From: Pelomonas sp. SE-A7
GTDB taxonomy: Bacteria; Pseudomonadota; Gammaproteobacteria; Burkholderiales; Burkholderiaceae_C
DNA: 64,000 nt
Assembly: GCF_030345705.1 (NCBI RefSeq)
Contig: NZ_JAUASW010000003.1
Span: forward strand, 594,149 to 658,148
Direction of reading: 5' to 3'
This document shows positions 8,423 through 17,269 of the stretch, one piece after another; positions within the stretch are counted from its first letter, which is position 1; the number at the start of each line of letters is the position of its first letter. The notes below the pieces were generated by a model, which ran no database searches, was not told the DNA's origin, and saw only the letters and a list, made by a program, of their open reading frames with translations. The translations under genes were made by a program, and so were the position numbers.

Positions 8423-9811
8423 TTACTTGGCAGCCAGCGCCGCCGCCACCGCGGCCTCGGCATTGACGATGCCGGCGCCGCAGCCGCTGCAGCTGGCCGG
8501 GAAGGCGCGGGCGCTGCTCTTGAGCAGGGTCGCGACCTGGTCGGGCGTCAGCTTGGGATTGGCCGACAGCATCAGGGCCGCGACGCCGCTGACCGCAGGC
8601 GCGGCCATCGACGTGCCGGCCATGTAGGCATAGGTGTCGGAGCCCGGTGTGCTGGTGCCGGTGTTCCAGGTCGAGGCGATGGCGGCGCCACTGTCGCCGC
8701 CCGGGGCGGCCAGCGTCACGCTCGTGCCGTAGTTGGAATAGGAGGCGCGGCCACCGGCCTTGGTGGTGGCGGCCACCGAAACCACGCCCGTGCAGTTGGC
8801 CGGCGAGCTGGTGCTGGCATTGGCTTTCTCGTTGCCGGCAGCCACCACGACGACCGCGCCCTTGGCGCGGGCCGCGTTGATGGCGGCCTGCGTGGTCTTG
8901 CCGCAGGCGGCCGTGCCGCCCAGTGACAGGTTGATCACCTTGGCCGGCGTGGTGTTGGTCGGCTGGCCGCTGACCGCATTGCCGGCCGCCCAGCTGATCG
9001 CGTCGGCGATGTCCGAGCTGTAGCCGCCACAGCGGCCCAACGCGCGCAGCGGCAGCACCTTGGCGCCCCAGGCCACGCCGACCACGCCGGTCTTGTTGTT
9101 GGCGGTGGCGGCGACTATGCCGGTCACATGGGTGCCGTGCCAGCTGCTGTTGGCGGCCGCGGAGCCGGTGCTGCAATAGCCGGCCGTCACGTAGTCGCCC
9201 GGGTCGGCGGCATCGGCATCGCGGCCGTCGCCGTCGTTGGAGATGAAGCTGGTCGAGACGAAGTCGCGGCCGGCCAGCAGGTTGGCGCTGAAGTCGGCGT
9301 GCTTGCGCACGCCGGTGTCGATCACGGCCACCACGACGCCGCTGCCGCTGGCCTTGTCCCAGGCGGCCGGGGCGCGGATGCCGCCGGTGGCGTCCGAGAG
9401 GCTCCACTGCAGCGAGTAGTAGCTGTCGTTGGGCGTCATCAAGGGCTTGAGCAGGTGGTCGGGCTCGGCATAGAGGATGTCGGGGTCGCCGGCGCTGATC
9501 GCCTGGGCCATGGCCTCGGCCTCCTGCGGGCTGATGGCGCGGCTGATGGCCATCACATGAGCGCCACCGCTCATGGCGCGCAGATGCCGCACGCTGACAC
9601 CCTGCCGGTTGCCCGCCACGCGGATCGCCGCCTCGCCGCGTGCCGTGGCGAAGGGCTGGACGCCGTCGCGGTACTTGACGATCAAGCGGTCGGTCGGCGA
9701 TTCGTCCCGGGCCAGGTCGGCCAGCGGGTTGTGCTCGCGCGCCTGGGCGGCGCAGGCGAGGCTGGCCAGGGCCAGGGCGGAGAACAGGCGGGGGAGGGAG
9801 GAGCGGTGCAT
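8423..9811 (-). CDS. Secreted subtilisin-like serine protease (S8 family)
   Basis: The 462-residue precursor has a signal peptide (residues 1-24, ending CAAQA), an inhibitor-type propeptide to about 125 and a subtilase domain with all catalytic residues: Asp165 (VIDTG), His225 (HGTHVTG), oxyanion-hole Asn327 (AAGN) and Ser401 (GTSMAAP). It ends shortly after the catalytic domain, with no C-terminal pre-peptidase or autotransporter domain, so it is probably released to the periplasm or medium. Several Cys residues (213, 261, 303, 340 and C-terminal SCSGCG) could form disulfides. It is a single gene, convergent with the SH3-like gene. Confidence 0.92.
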   Translation of the reverse strand: MHRSSLPRLFSALALASLACAAQAREHNPLADLARDESPTDRLIVKYRDGVQPFATARGEAAIRVAGNRQGVSVRHLRAMSGGAHVMAISRAISPQEAEAMAQAISAGDPDILYAEPDHLLKPLMTPNDSYYSLQWSLSDATGGIRAPAAWDKASGSGVVVAVIDTGVRKHADFSANLLAGRDFVSTSFISNDGDGRDADAADPGDYVTAGYCSTGSAAANSSWHGTHVTGIVAATANNKTGVVGVAWGAKVLPLRALGRCGGYSSDIADAISWAAGNAVSGQPTNTTPAKVINLSLGGTAACGKTTQAAINAARAKGAVVVVAAGNEKANASTSSPANCTGVVSVAATTKAGGRASYSNYGTSVTLAAPGGDSGAAIASTWNTGTSTPGSDTYAYMAGTSMAAPAVSGVAALMLSANPKLTPDQVATLLKSSARAFPASCSGCGAGIVNAEAAVAAALAAK

Positions 9812-10071
9812 GAAGAACTTGCCTCGTGTGGAGCTGCTGACGAGGCCAGGCGGTGGTGTGCCGTCTGGCAGCCCCGCTGCCCTGGCGAACCCTGGGGGGT
9901 CCGCTTTAGGCCGGTGGCTTTGCGTCGCGCGCTTTCACGCGCTTTGCCGGGCTCAACAATAGGCGGCGGGCGGTTTTCGCACCAGCGGGCGTTACACGTT
10001 GGTCCAGGCGGCGCGGGATTTGTTGGCAGAGCCGGCGCACAATCGCGCCGCCCAAGGAGGAATTGGTAACC

Positions 10072-10428
10072 ATGTCCTACATGCTTCTGATCGTCGAGCC
10101 GCTGGGCCAGCGGGCCGAGCGCGGCCGCGAGGCCGGGGAACAGGTCTACGAGCGCATGCTGCGCTTCAGCGCCCTGCTGCAGGAACGCGGCGTGCTGGTG
10201 GCCGCCAATTCGCTGGCCTCGACCCGCCGCGCCAGCCGGTTGCAGGTGCGCGAGGGCCGCCAGCAATGGAGCGACGGCCCGTTTGCCGAGAGCAAGGAAA
10301 TGGTCGGCGGCTTCTTCCTGCTGGACAAGGTCAGCCGCGAGCAGGCCATGGACTACGCCGCCCAATGCCCGGCCGCCGAATGGGCGACGGTCGAGGTGCG
10401 CCAGGTCGGGCCCTGTTTCGATGACTGA
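10072..10428 (+). CDS. YciI/DGPF-family protein (first copy)
   Basis: The 118-residue product belongs to the YCII-related (DGPF) family: it begins MSYMLLIVEP and carries the signature SDGPFAESKEMVGGFFLLD followed by a DYAAQCPAA helix. AAGGAGG at 10054-10060 supports the ATG at 10072 over an in-frame TTG 9 bases upstream. DGPF proteins are commonly encoded beside ECF42 sigma factors, as here (10907-12169), and the three genes are on one strand. Biochemical function is unknown; a related family member, YciI, has a ferredoxin-like fold. Confidence 0.82.
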   Translation: MSYMLLIVEPLGQRAERGREAGEQVYERMLRFSALLQERGVLVAANSLASTRRASRLQVREGRQQWSDGPFAESKEMVGGFFLLDKVSREQAMDYAAQCPAAEWATVEVRQVGPCFDD

Positions 10429-10517
10429 GGTCGCGCACAAGCCTGTAGATTCCGGGCCGCCTCGCCCGTCGTGTTCCTGAGCGCCCCGCCCCGGGGTGCC
10501 TTCACCAGGAGACCCCG

Positions 10518-10910
10518 ATGCGCTTCATGATCATCGTGCTGGCCAATGCCACCAGCGAGGCCGGCGTGCTGCCGCCGCTGGACGACCCCATCTTTGCCGA
10601 CATGGAGGCCTTCCACACCGAGCTGGCCCAGGCCGGCGTGCTGCTGGACGCCAACGGCCTCAAGCCCACCAGCGCCGGCTGGCGGCTGCGCTACGAGGAC
10701 GGTGCCAAGCCGCGTGTGCTGGACGGCCCCTTTGCCGAGACCAAGGAGCTGATCGCCGGCTACACGCTGATCCAGGTGCGCTCCCGCGAGGAGGCGATGG
10801 AATGGTCGCGCCGCTTCCCGGCGCCGTTCCGCGGCCAGGCCTGCGAGGTCGAGGTGCGCCAGCTCTATGAGCCGGAAGACTTCGAGGCCGGCACCCAGGG
10901 CGGCCCATGA
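10518..10910 (+). CDS. YciI/DGPF-family protein (second copy)
   Basis: This 130-residue protein has the same architecture as the preceding gene, with the signature LDGPFAETKELIAGYTLIQV and a following EAMEWSRRFPAPF helix. AGGAGA lies upstream of the ATG. Its stop overlaps the start of the sigma factor gene by 4 bases (ATGA), which implies translational coupling and strengthens a functional link. The two DGPF proteins are clearly paralogous but diverged, so this is not a recent duplication. Confidence 0.85.
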   Translation: MRFMIIVLANATSEAGVLPPLDDPIFADMEAFHTELAQAGVLLDANGLKPTSAGWRLRYEDGAKPRVLDGPFAETKELIAGYTLIQVRSREEAMEWSRRFPAPFRGQACEVEVRQLYEPEDFEAGTQGGP

Positions 10911-12169
10911 GCCTGCAGATCGAGCGCACGGTCACGGCGGTCTGGCGACTGGAGTCCGCCAAGATCATTGCCCACGTTGCGCGCATCACCCGCGACGTGG
11001 GCGTGGCCGAGGAGCTGGCCCAGGACACGCTCTTGAGTGCGCTGCAGCGCTGGCCGTCCGAGGGCCTGCCGGACAAGCCGGCGGCCTGGCTGATGACGGC
11101 GGCCAAGAATCGCGCGCTGGACCATGTGCGGGCCGAGGCCCTGCATGCGCGCAAGCATGAGGAGCTGGGCGCCGACCTCGATGCGCAGCAGGCCCACATA
11201 GTCCCGGACTTCGTCGACGGCCTCGATGCCGCACGCGCCGACGACATTGGCGACGACCTCTTGCGGCTGATCTTCACGGCCTGCCATCCGGTGCTTTCCA
11301 CCGAGGCGCGCACGGCGCTGACGCTGCGCTTGCTGGGCGGCCTGACCACGGCCGAGATCGCCCGTGCCTACCTCGCTGCCGAGCCCACCATCGCCCAGCG
11401 CATCGTGCGCGCCAAGAAGACCCTGGCCGCCGCCCGCGTGCCTTTCGAGCTGCCGCCGGCGGACCAGCGCAGCGAGCGCCTGGCATCGGTGCTGGAGGTG
11501 ATCTACCTGGTCTTCAACGAGGGCTATTCGGCCACGGCCGGCGAGGACTGGCTGCGGCCCGCGCTGTGCGAGGAAGCCCTGCGCCTGGCCCGCGTGCTGA
11601 TGGGCCTGATGCCGGACGAGGCCGAGGTGCTGGGCCTGAATGCGCTGGTGGAGATCCAGGCCTCGCGCCTGGCGGCCCGCACCGACCGCGAGGGCCGGCC
11701 GGTGCTCTTGATGGAGCAGGACCGTTCGCGCTGGGACCCGCTTCTGATACGCCGCGGCCTGGCCGCGCTGCAACGCATTGCCGAGCTGCGCCAGGCCCTG
11801 GGGCCGTATGCGCTGCAGGCCGCCATCGCCGCCTGCCATGCGCGCGCGGTCAAGGCGGCCGACACCGACTGGGACGAGATCGTGGCGCTGTACGACGCGC
11901 TCTGCCAGGTCAGCCCTTCGCCGGTCGTTGAGCTGAACCGGGCCGTGGCCGTGTCCATGGCCGAGGGGCCGGCGGCCGGCCTGGCCCTGGTCGATGAGCT
12001 GGTTGCTGCGGGCACGCTGGACCGCTACCACTGGCTGCCCAGCGTGCGTGGCGACCTGCTGGCCAAGCTGGGCCGCGAGGCCGAGGCCCGGGCCGAGTTC
12101 GAGAAGGCTGCCGCCATGACGGCCAACGAGCGCGAACGCCAGCTGCTGCTGGCGCGAGCGAGGTCCTGA
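10907..12169 (+). CDS. ECF42-type RNA polymerase sigma factor with C-terminal extension
   Basis: The 420-residue protein has sigma region 2 (RITRDVGVAEELAQDTLLSAL, with AAWLMTAAKNRALD) and region 4 (LTLRLLGGLTTAEIARAYL, then IAQRIVRAKKTL) in its first 190 residues, followed by about 230 helical residues (YLVFNEGYSATAG, LNALVEIQASR, VVELNRAVAVSMAEGPAAGL) resembling tetratricopeptide-like repeats. That long extension and the adjacent DGPF genes are the known hallmarks of the ECF42 group, in which the extension is needed for activity and no anti-sigma factor gene is linked. None is visible here. It probably directs transcription of the DGPF genes. Confidence 0.9.
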   Translation: MSLQIERTVTAVWRLESAKIIAHVARITRDVGVAEELAQDTLLSALQRWPSEGLPDKPAAWLMTAAKNRALDHVRAEALHARKHEELGADLDAQQAHIVPDFVDGLDAARADDIGDDLLRLIFTACHPVLSTEARTALTLRLLGGLTTAEIARAYLAAEPTIAQRIVRAKKTLAAARVPFELPPADQRSERLASVLEVIYLVFNEGYSATAGEDWLRPALCEEALRLARVLMGLMPDEAEVLGLNALVEIQASRLAARTDREGRPVLLMEQDRSRWDPLLIRRGLAALQRIAELRQALGPYALQAAIAACHARAVKAADTDWDEIVALYDALCQVSPSPVVELNRAVAVSMAEGPAAGLALVDELVAAGTLDRYHWLPSVRGDLLAKLGREAEARAEFEKAAAMTANERERQLLLARARS

Positions 12170-12203
12170 CCGTCAGAGGGCGGTGCTATCGTGCGCCGCC
12201 AAG

Positions 12204-13265
12204 ATGACCGAGCCTGCCTACGCCGCCCTTTTGATCGATGCCGCGCTGCGCGGCGCCGTGCTGGCCCTGATGGGCGTGACCGCATGGCTGATGCTGCGCG
12301 ACCGCGCCGGCTTTGCCGCCGTGCGCCTGGGCGTGGCGCTGGCGGCCGGCCTGGCGGTCCAGGTCGTGTCCTCCATGCCCTGGTTCGAATGCCAGGTGCC
12401 GCGTGCCTGGCAGGCGCCGCTGGTGGGCGTCTCGGTGGCCAACGGCCTGCTGTTCTGGCTGTTCACCGCCGCCCTGTTCGACGAGGAATTCCGGCCGCGC
12501 CGCTGGCAGGCCGGGGCCTGGCTGGCCGTGGCGGCGCTGGGCACCAGCAACTGCCTGCTGGCCCTGCCCGAGGGCTCACCCTCGATGCTCTTGCAGCGCT
12601 GGTTGCCGGTGCTGTTCGCCCTGCTGGCGATACGCGCGGCCCTGCGGCCGCGGCGGGCCGACCTGGTCGAGCGCCGCCGCCGGCTGGCTCTCTACCTGGC
12701 CGTGGCGGGCTCGGTCTACACCGTCGTCCTGGTGGCGCTGCGCCTGGCCTCGCCGCAGGGGCGGCTGAGCGAAGGCGGTGCGGTGCTGGACATGGCGCTG
12801 TTGCTGCTGCTGGTCGCCGGCCTGGCCTGGAAGCTGCTCGGCGTGGCGCCGAACGAGTTGCTGCCGGCCGCACCGGCTCCCCTGCCGGCCGAGCCGCCGC
12901 CGGTCGATGCCGAGGAGCGGGCCCAGGCCGAGCAGATGCGCCAGCGGGTCGAGGCCGAGGGCCTGTTCCGCCAGGAGGAGCTCGGCATCGGCCAGTTGGC
13001 CGACCGCCTGGGCCTGCCCGAGTACCGTTTGCGCCGGCTGATCAACCAGCAGCTGGGCCACCGCAACTTCAACGCCTTCATCAACGGCTTCCGCCTGGCG
13101 GCGGCGCGGGCGGCTTTGGCCGATCCGGCGCGGCGCGAGGAGTCGATACTGGCGATTGCGCTGGAGGCCGGCTTCGGATCGATAGGCCCGTTCAACCGCG
13201 CCTTCAAGGCCGAGACCGGGCTGACTCCCAGCGAATTCCGCCGCCAGGCGCTGGCCGATTGCTGA
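12204..13265 (+). CDS. AraC-family regulator with N-terminal membrane domain
   Basis: The 353-residue protein starts with a hydrophobic domain of about six or seven helices (residues 5-225) and ends with an AraC HTH domain (about 255-350: LGIGQLADRLGLPEYRLRRL, then SILAIALEAGFGSIGPFNRAF and TGLTPSEFRRQ). This layout, a membrane-embedded AraC regulator, suggests sensing at the membrane. I use the ATG at 12204; an in-frame GTG at 12183 is possible. It lies 34 bases after the sigma factor gene on the same strand but has its own function, and the target is unknown. Confidence 0.87.
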   Translation: MTEPAYAALLIDAALRGAVLALMGVTAWLMLRDRAGFAAVRLGVALAAGLAVQVVSSMPWFECQVPRAWQAPLVGVSVANGLLFWLFTAALFDEEFRPRRWQAGAWLAVAALGTSNCLLALPEGSPSMLLQRWLPVLFALLAIRAALRPRRADLVERRRRLALYLAVAGSVYTVVLVALRLASPQGRLSEGGAVLDMALLLLLVAGLAWKLLGVAPNELLPAAPAPLPAEPPPVDAEERAQAEQMRQRVEAEGLFRQEELGIGQLADRLGLPEYRLRRLINQQLGHRNFNAFINGFRLAAARAALADPARREESILAIALEAGFGSIGPFNRAFKAETGLTPSEFRRQALADC

Positions 13266-13371
13266 ATTCGGCCAGCCGAAACCCGCTCAGACCGGAATCG
13301 GCGAGACGGCCGGACGCCGCCTTCGCACAGTGACGCCACCGCCGGCCTGTTGCCGGCGATGAGGAGTCAAG

Positions 13372-14442
13372 ATGGGATTCAAGAGGGGGATGGCCGGCTT
13401 GCTGCTCGGCCTGTGGGCTTGCGTCAGCGCCCAGGCCGGCGTGGCGGTGACCGAGCTGCGCTCGCAACCGGACGAGGCCGAGCCGGTCACGGTGTTCTAC
13501 CCGACCGAGCTCGCCGGCCAGCCGGAGCGCCGATTGTTTGGCAGCTTCCGCATCGCCGTGGACGCGCCACCGCGGCCAGGCAATGGCCGCCTGGTCGTGG
13601 TCTCGCATGGCTCGGGCGGCTCGCCCTGGGTCCACTTCACGCTGATACGCGCCCTGGTCGAGGCCGGCTACGTGGTGGCCGCGCCGCGCCACCGGGCCGA
13701 CAACAGCTGGGACGATGGCAGGCCCGGCCCCGACAGCTGGACGCTGCGGCCGGCCGAGGTTTCGCGGGCCATCGATGCGGTGGCCGCCGATGCGCGCTTC
13801 GGGCCGCGCGTCGATCTGCAGAACGTCGGGGTCTTCGGCATGTCGGCCGGCGGCCACACGGCGCTCAGCGTGGCCGGCGGCCGCTGGTCACCGGCGCTGT
13901 TCAGCCGGCATTGCGATGGCCACCTGGCCGAGGACTTCAACGCCTGCGTGGGCCTGGCCACGCGGCTGACCGGCGGCTGGGCCGACGGCCTCAAGAAGTG
14001 GATCGCGACCCGGGTCCTGCGCTTCAAGTTCGCCGATGACGGCGAGCTGCGCCAGCACAGCGACCGCCGCATCAAGGCCGTGGTGGCGGCGGTGCCGGCG
14101 GCGGCCGATTTCGATCCGGGCTCGCTGACCCGGCCCACCGCGGCGCTGGCCCTGGTCACGGCCCGGCAGGACCGCTGGCTGCATCCGCAGTTCCATTCCG
14201 ACCGCATCCTGGCCGCCTGCCTGCCGCGCTGCGAGCACCTGGCCGATCTGGCGGCCGGCGGCCATGGCGCCTATCTGTCGCCGCTGCCGCCCGGCCTCAG
14301 CGGCCTGCTCGGCGAGCTGATCAACGACCCGCCGGGCTTCGACCGCGCGGCCGAGCTGCCGGCGGTGGAAGCGCGCATCGTCGATTTCTTCGAGCGCCAC
14401 CTCAGGGTTGCTGGTCGGTCCTCAGCACCGGATAGAGGTTGA
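13372..14442 (+). CDS. Secreted alpha/beta hydrolase, dienelactone-hydrolase-like
   Basis: The 356-residue precursor has a signal peptide (residues 1-22) and an alpha/beta hydrolase core with an oxyanion-type HGSGGSPW motif (79-86) and nucleophile elbow GMSAGG (Ser158). Later RQDRWLHPQFHS and AGGHGAYL probably carry the catalytic Asp and His. The family includes predicted dienelactone hydrolases and lipases of the PAF-acetylhydrolase-like type; the substrate is not evident. Its 3' end overlaps the convergent carboxypeptidase gene by 41 bases. Confidence 0.82.
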   Translation: MGFKRGMAGLLLGLWACVSAQAGVAVTELRSQPDEAEPVTVFYPTELAGQPERRLFGSFRIAVDAPPRPGNGRLVVVSHGSGGSPWVHFTLIRALVEAGYVVAAPRHRADNSWDDGRPGPDSWTLRPAEVSRAIDAVAADARFGPRVDLQNVGVFGMSAGGHTALSVAGGRWSPALFSRHCDGHLAEDFNACVGLATRLTGGWADGLKKWIATRVLRFKFADDGELRQHSDRRIKAVVAAVPAAADFDPGSLTRPTAALALVTARQDRWLHPQFHSDRILAACLPRCEHLADLAAGGHGAYLSPLPPGLSGLLGELINDPPGFDRAAELPAVEARIVDFFERHLRVAGRSSAPDRG

Positions 14443-16168
14443 AGCGTTCGTCCCAGCTGCTGTGGCGGCGGGCGAAGAAGTCCAGGCGGGCCGACGCGCT
14501 CTTGGCGAAGGCGGCGTCCTCGGCGATGCGCTTCTCGAAGGCGGCCTTCAGCGCCGGGTCGGCGGCCAGCTGCTCGCGGGCCACTTCCTCGGCCACATAG
14601 CCCTCCATGTATTCCTTGCGCTCGAAGTGATTGTTGAAGAAGCCCCAGGCCACGAACGAATCGGGCGCCAGCGGCTCCAGCAGCGACATCACCAGGCGGG
14701 CGCCGGGCTGGGCAATGGGCACGAACAGCGAGCCGGCCGGCAGGTCGCGCGCCTCGGCGGCCCACTGGCCCTGCAGGTCCAGGCGCTGGTGGCTTTCGAC
14801 CGACTGGGCACCGCGCTTGGCCATGGTGGCGCGGAAGGCCTGGACCGGCGCCTTGGGCAGCGGCGCTTTCAGGATCCGGTAGTTGAGGCCGTGCAGCTTG
14901 AGCTTGTCGGCCACCCAGGCCGCATGCTCGGCCGGCACCAGGTAGCCGGCCTTGGGCGCCTGGACCTGCAGGTCGGCCACGATGTCGTCGCGCAGCGGCA
15001 GCTTCCAGAGTTCGGGCTTGCTCTCGTCGTAGCGGGTCATCAGCGCGCCCGAGATATCGCTGGGCGTGCGGGTGTAGGCATAGCCGCGGAACGCTATCTC
15101 GCGCACTTGGGCACTGGCCTTCCAGCTCAGCGCCACGCTCTGGCCGGCCAGCTGCGCGGCGCGGGTATCGGCCTCGGCCGCGACCTTCTGCCAGGCCGCG
15201 CCTTCGGCCGCCATGCGCTCCAGCACCGAGACCACGATGTTGCGGGTCACGCGCACCCGGGTCGGGTAGTCCTTCCACGAATGGGTCTCGACCAGCATGG
15301 CCAGGCGGTTGCGCAAGAGCGGGTAGCCGGTGGAGAAGCGCGGCGGGGCCACGCTGTCGGTGAAGCCCGAGGCCGGATTGTCGTCCTCGTTGAACGAGGG
15401 ATAGAAGACCACGGGCAGCGAGCCCTGCTTGGCGATGTCGGCCACCACGCCGTCACGCCAGGCGCGGCCCACTTCGCGCAGCGCCTCGTCGCCGGCGTGG
15501 ACCGGCTCGACCTGCACCGCCACGTCATGCTCGAACTTGGCGCCGTCGGTGACGTGCAGGTCCACCAGGGCCAGCGGGTCCCAGAGGTCGATCAGGCGCA
15601 GCATGGCCTGCATCTCGGGTGCGTCGGCCTTGGCGTAGTCGCGGTTGAGGTTGTAGTTCTGGGCCGTGGTGCGCCAGCCCATCTGCTCGGGGCCGCGCTG
15701 GTTGGGACGGTTCCAGGCGGCGAAGCGCTCATGGCCGTCCACGTTGAACACCGGCACGAAGACCAGCACCTGCTTCTTCAGCGAGCCGGCCGCGGCACGG
15801 CCGTCGAGAATCTGGCGCAGGGCCAGGAAGCCGGCGTCCTTGCCGTCGATCTCGCCCGCGTGGATGCCGCCCTGGATCAGCGTCACCGGCAGCTTGCGCT
15901 TGCGGGCCTCGGCGGGGCTGAGCGCACCACTGTCCGAAGCCACCAGGGCCAGCATGGGACGGCCCTGCGGCGTGCGGCCGAACTCCCAGCAGCGCACCCG
16001 GCCCGGGTAGGCCTTGGCGAAGTCCATGCACAGGGCCTGCACCTCGTCGAAGCGGCCGGTCTTGAGGAAGCCGCTGCGCTCCGAGACCGTGGTCAGCGAA
16101 GGCGGCGCGGCCAGGCTGGAGGCGGCGAGCAGGGAGGCGGCGAGCAGCGCGGTGAGCTTGTGGGACAT
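14402..16168 (-). CDS. Secreted M14-family zinc carboxypeptidase
   Basis: The 588-residue precursor has a signal peptide (about 1-20) and an M14 peptidase domain: zinc ligands His103 and Glu106 in GGIHAGEIDGKD and His205 in VDLHVTDGAKF, substrate-binding NYNLNRDY (171-178) and the catalytic Glu294 in LVETHSWKDY. All key residues are present. The C-terminal half of about 280 residues is characteristic of large bacterial M14 members and is not assigned. It is probably periplasmic or exported and trims C-terminal residues from peptides. The ATG at 16168 fits the signal peptide. Confidence 0.9.
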   Translation of the reverse strand: MSHKLTALLAASLLAASSLAAPPSLTTVSERSGFLKTGRFDEVQALCMDFAKAYPGRVRCWEFGRTPQGRPMLALVASDSGALSPAEARKRKLPVTLIQGGIHAGEIDGKDAGFLALRQILDGRAAAGSLKKQVLVFVPVFNVDGHERFAAWNRPNQRGPEQMGWRTTAQNYNLNRDYAKADAPEMQAMLRLIDLWDPLALVDLHVTDGAKFEHDVAVQVEPVHAGDEALREVGRAWRDGVVADIAKQGSLPVVFYPSFNEDDNPASGFTDSVAPPRFSTGYPLLRNRLAMLVETHSWKDYPTRVRVTRNIVVSVLERMAAEGAAWQKVAAEADTRAAQLAGQSVALSWKASAQVREIAFRGYAYTRTPSDISGALMTRYDESKPELWKLPLRDDIVADLQVQAPKAGYLVPAEHAAWVADKLKLHGLNYRILKAPLPKAPVQAFRATMAKRGAQSVESHQRLDLQGQWAAEARDLPAGSLFVPIAQPGARLVMSLLEPLAPDSFVAWGFFNNHFERKEYMEGYVAEEVAREQLAADPALKAAFEKRIAEDAAFAKSASARLDFFARRHSSWDERFNLYPVLRTDQQP

Positions 16169-16212
16169 GGCGGGTCGTTCGGTCGGGCGGCAAAAAAGTG
16201 CCGCCGACTGTA

Positions 16213-16572
16213 CTAGCCGCCCGCCCTCTTTGCCGGATGGCCGGCCTTGACCAGCAGCTCGGTCACGCGCTCCGCATGGTCGCCCTGGATCTCGATCACG
16301 CCGTCCTTGGTCGTGCCGCCGGTGCCGCAGGCCGAGCGCAGCTTCTTGCCCAGCAGCTGCAGCTCGGCTTCCGCCAGCGGCAGGTTCTTGACCAGGGTGA
16401 CGGTCTTGCCGCCGCGGCCCTTGCTCTCGCGCCAGACCTTGGCGATGCCGTCGCCGCTGCTCGGCTTGGCCGCCTTCTTCAGTGCGGCGCAGCGGCAGTC
16501 GGCCAGCGCCTGGCGGCAGTCCGGGCAGGTGCGGCCGGTCTCGGTGGAATAGACAAGCCTGGAGCCGCTCAT
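16213..16572 (-). CDS. yciH: SUI1/eIF1-like translation factor YciH
   Basis: The 119-residue protein has an N-terminal cysteine cluster (CPDCRQALADCRC) and a SUI1 domain (GKTVTLVKNLPLAEAELQLL, then ACGTGGTTKDGVIEIQGDH), including the conserved GTGGT-KDG loop. Bacterial YciH resembles eukaryotic eIF1 and can influence start-codon discrimination. The ATG at 16572 overlaps the stop of the DUF2242 lipoprotein gene by 4 bases, so the two are translationally coupled although their functions look unrelated. Confidence 0.9.
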   Translation of the reverse strand: MSGSRLVYSTETGRTCPDCRQALADCRCAALKKAAKPSSGDGIAKVWRESKGRGGKTVTLVKNLPLAEAELQLLGKKLRSACGTGGTTKDGVIEIQGDHAERVTELLVKAGHPAKRAGG

Positions 16573-17165
16573 TGCACGGAGGCGGTCGGCTTGTCGTTCG
16601 ACTGCTCGCGCAGCATGCGGCTCATCAGCGCGAAGAAGCGGTCGTAGAACTCGCCGGCCGGGATGGTCTCGCTGGCCACCTTGACCAGGGAGTCCTGCGA
16701 CGAGGACAGCGGCACCGAGATCGAGCCCAGGGCGCTGACGCCTATGCTGGTCGCATTGGTGCTCTTCTTGATCGCGTAGCGGTCCTGCTGGGCCGAGACA
16801 TAGGCGGTGGCGATGCCGCTGTTCTTGCCGTCGGGCACGCAGACGATGTTGAAGCTCAGCTCCACATGGACCTCGCCCTCGGGCTGGAAGCGCTTGCTGC
16901 CGTTGATCGCGCCTTCGCGGGCGCTGGTGATGATGTAGCCCTGGCTCAGCAGGGCCCGGCGGGCGGCTTCGCAGGTGTCGGCCACGCCGGCGTCGAACAA
17001 TCGCGAGAAGGTCTCGTCGCTTTGGAAGCGCTCGTTCAGGTAGACCGCGGTCTTGGGCGTGGAGCTCAGCGAGGGGGCCGAAAAGCTGCAGCCGCCGAGC
17101 AGCGCCGTTGCGGCCAGCAAGGCGGCGAGCAGGCGCAGCGGATGGGGGCAGGCATGAATCAGCAT
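16569..17165 (-). CDS. DUF2242-family outer-membrane lipoprotein
   Basis: The 198-residue product begins with a lipoprotein signal sequence and lipobox (TALLGGC, Cys near residue 26), then SFSAPSLSSTPKTAVYLNE and the DUF2242-like body with DTCEAARRALLSQGYIITSA and IPAGEFYDRFFALMSRML. DUF2242 proteins are small proteobacterial lipoproteins of unknown role. The ATG at 17165 gives the signal peptide; the open frame extends upstream without one. It is the first gene of the pair with yciH and is divergent from the binding-protein gene at 17270. Confidence 0.8.
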   Translation of the reverse strand: MLIHACPHPLRLLAALLAATALLGGCSFSAPSLSSTPKTAVYLNERFQSDETFSRLFDAGVADTCEAARRALLSQGYIITSAREGAINGSKRFQPEGEVHVELSFNIVCVPDGKNSGIATAYVSAQQDRYAIKKSTNATSIGVSALGSISVPLSSSQDSLVKVASETIPAGEFYDRFFALMSRMLREQSNDKPTASVQ

Positions 17166-17269
17166 GGGGCGAATTATCCCCGGGCCGGCTTGGCGGACCG
17201 GCCGGGGCGCAAGCCGCCCCACCCAATGGGGGGTGATGCTAAGCTCCCCCGGCTCTGACCCCACCGCCC

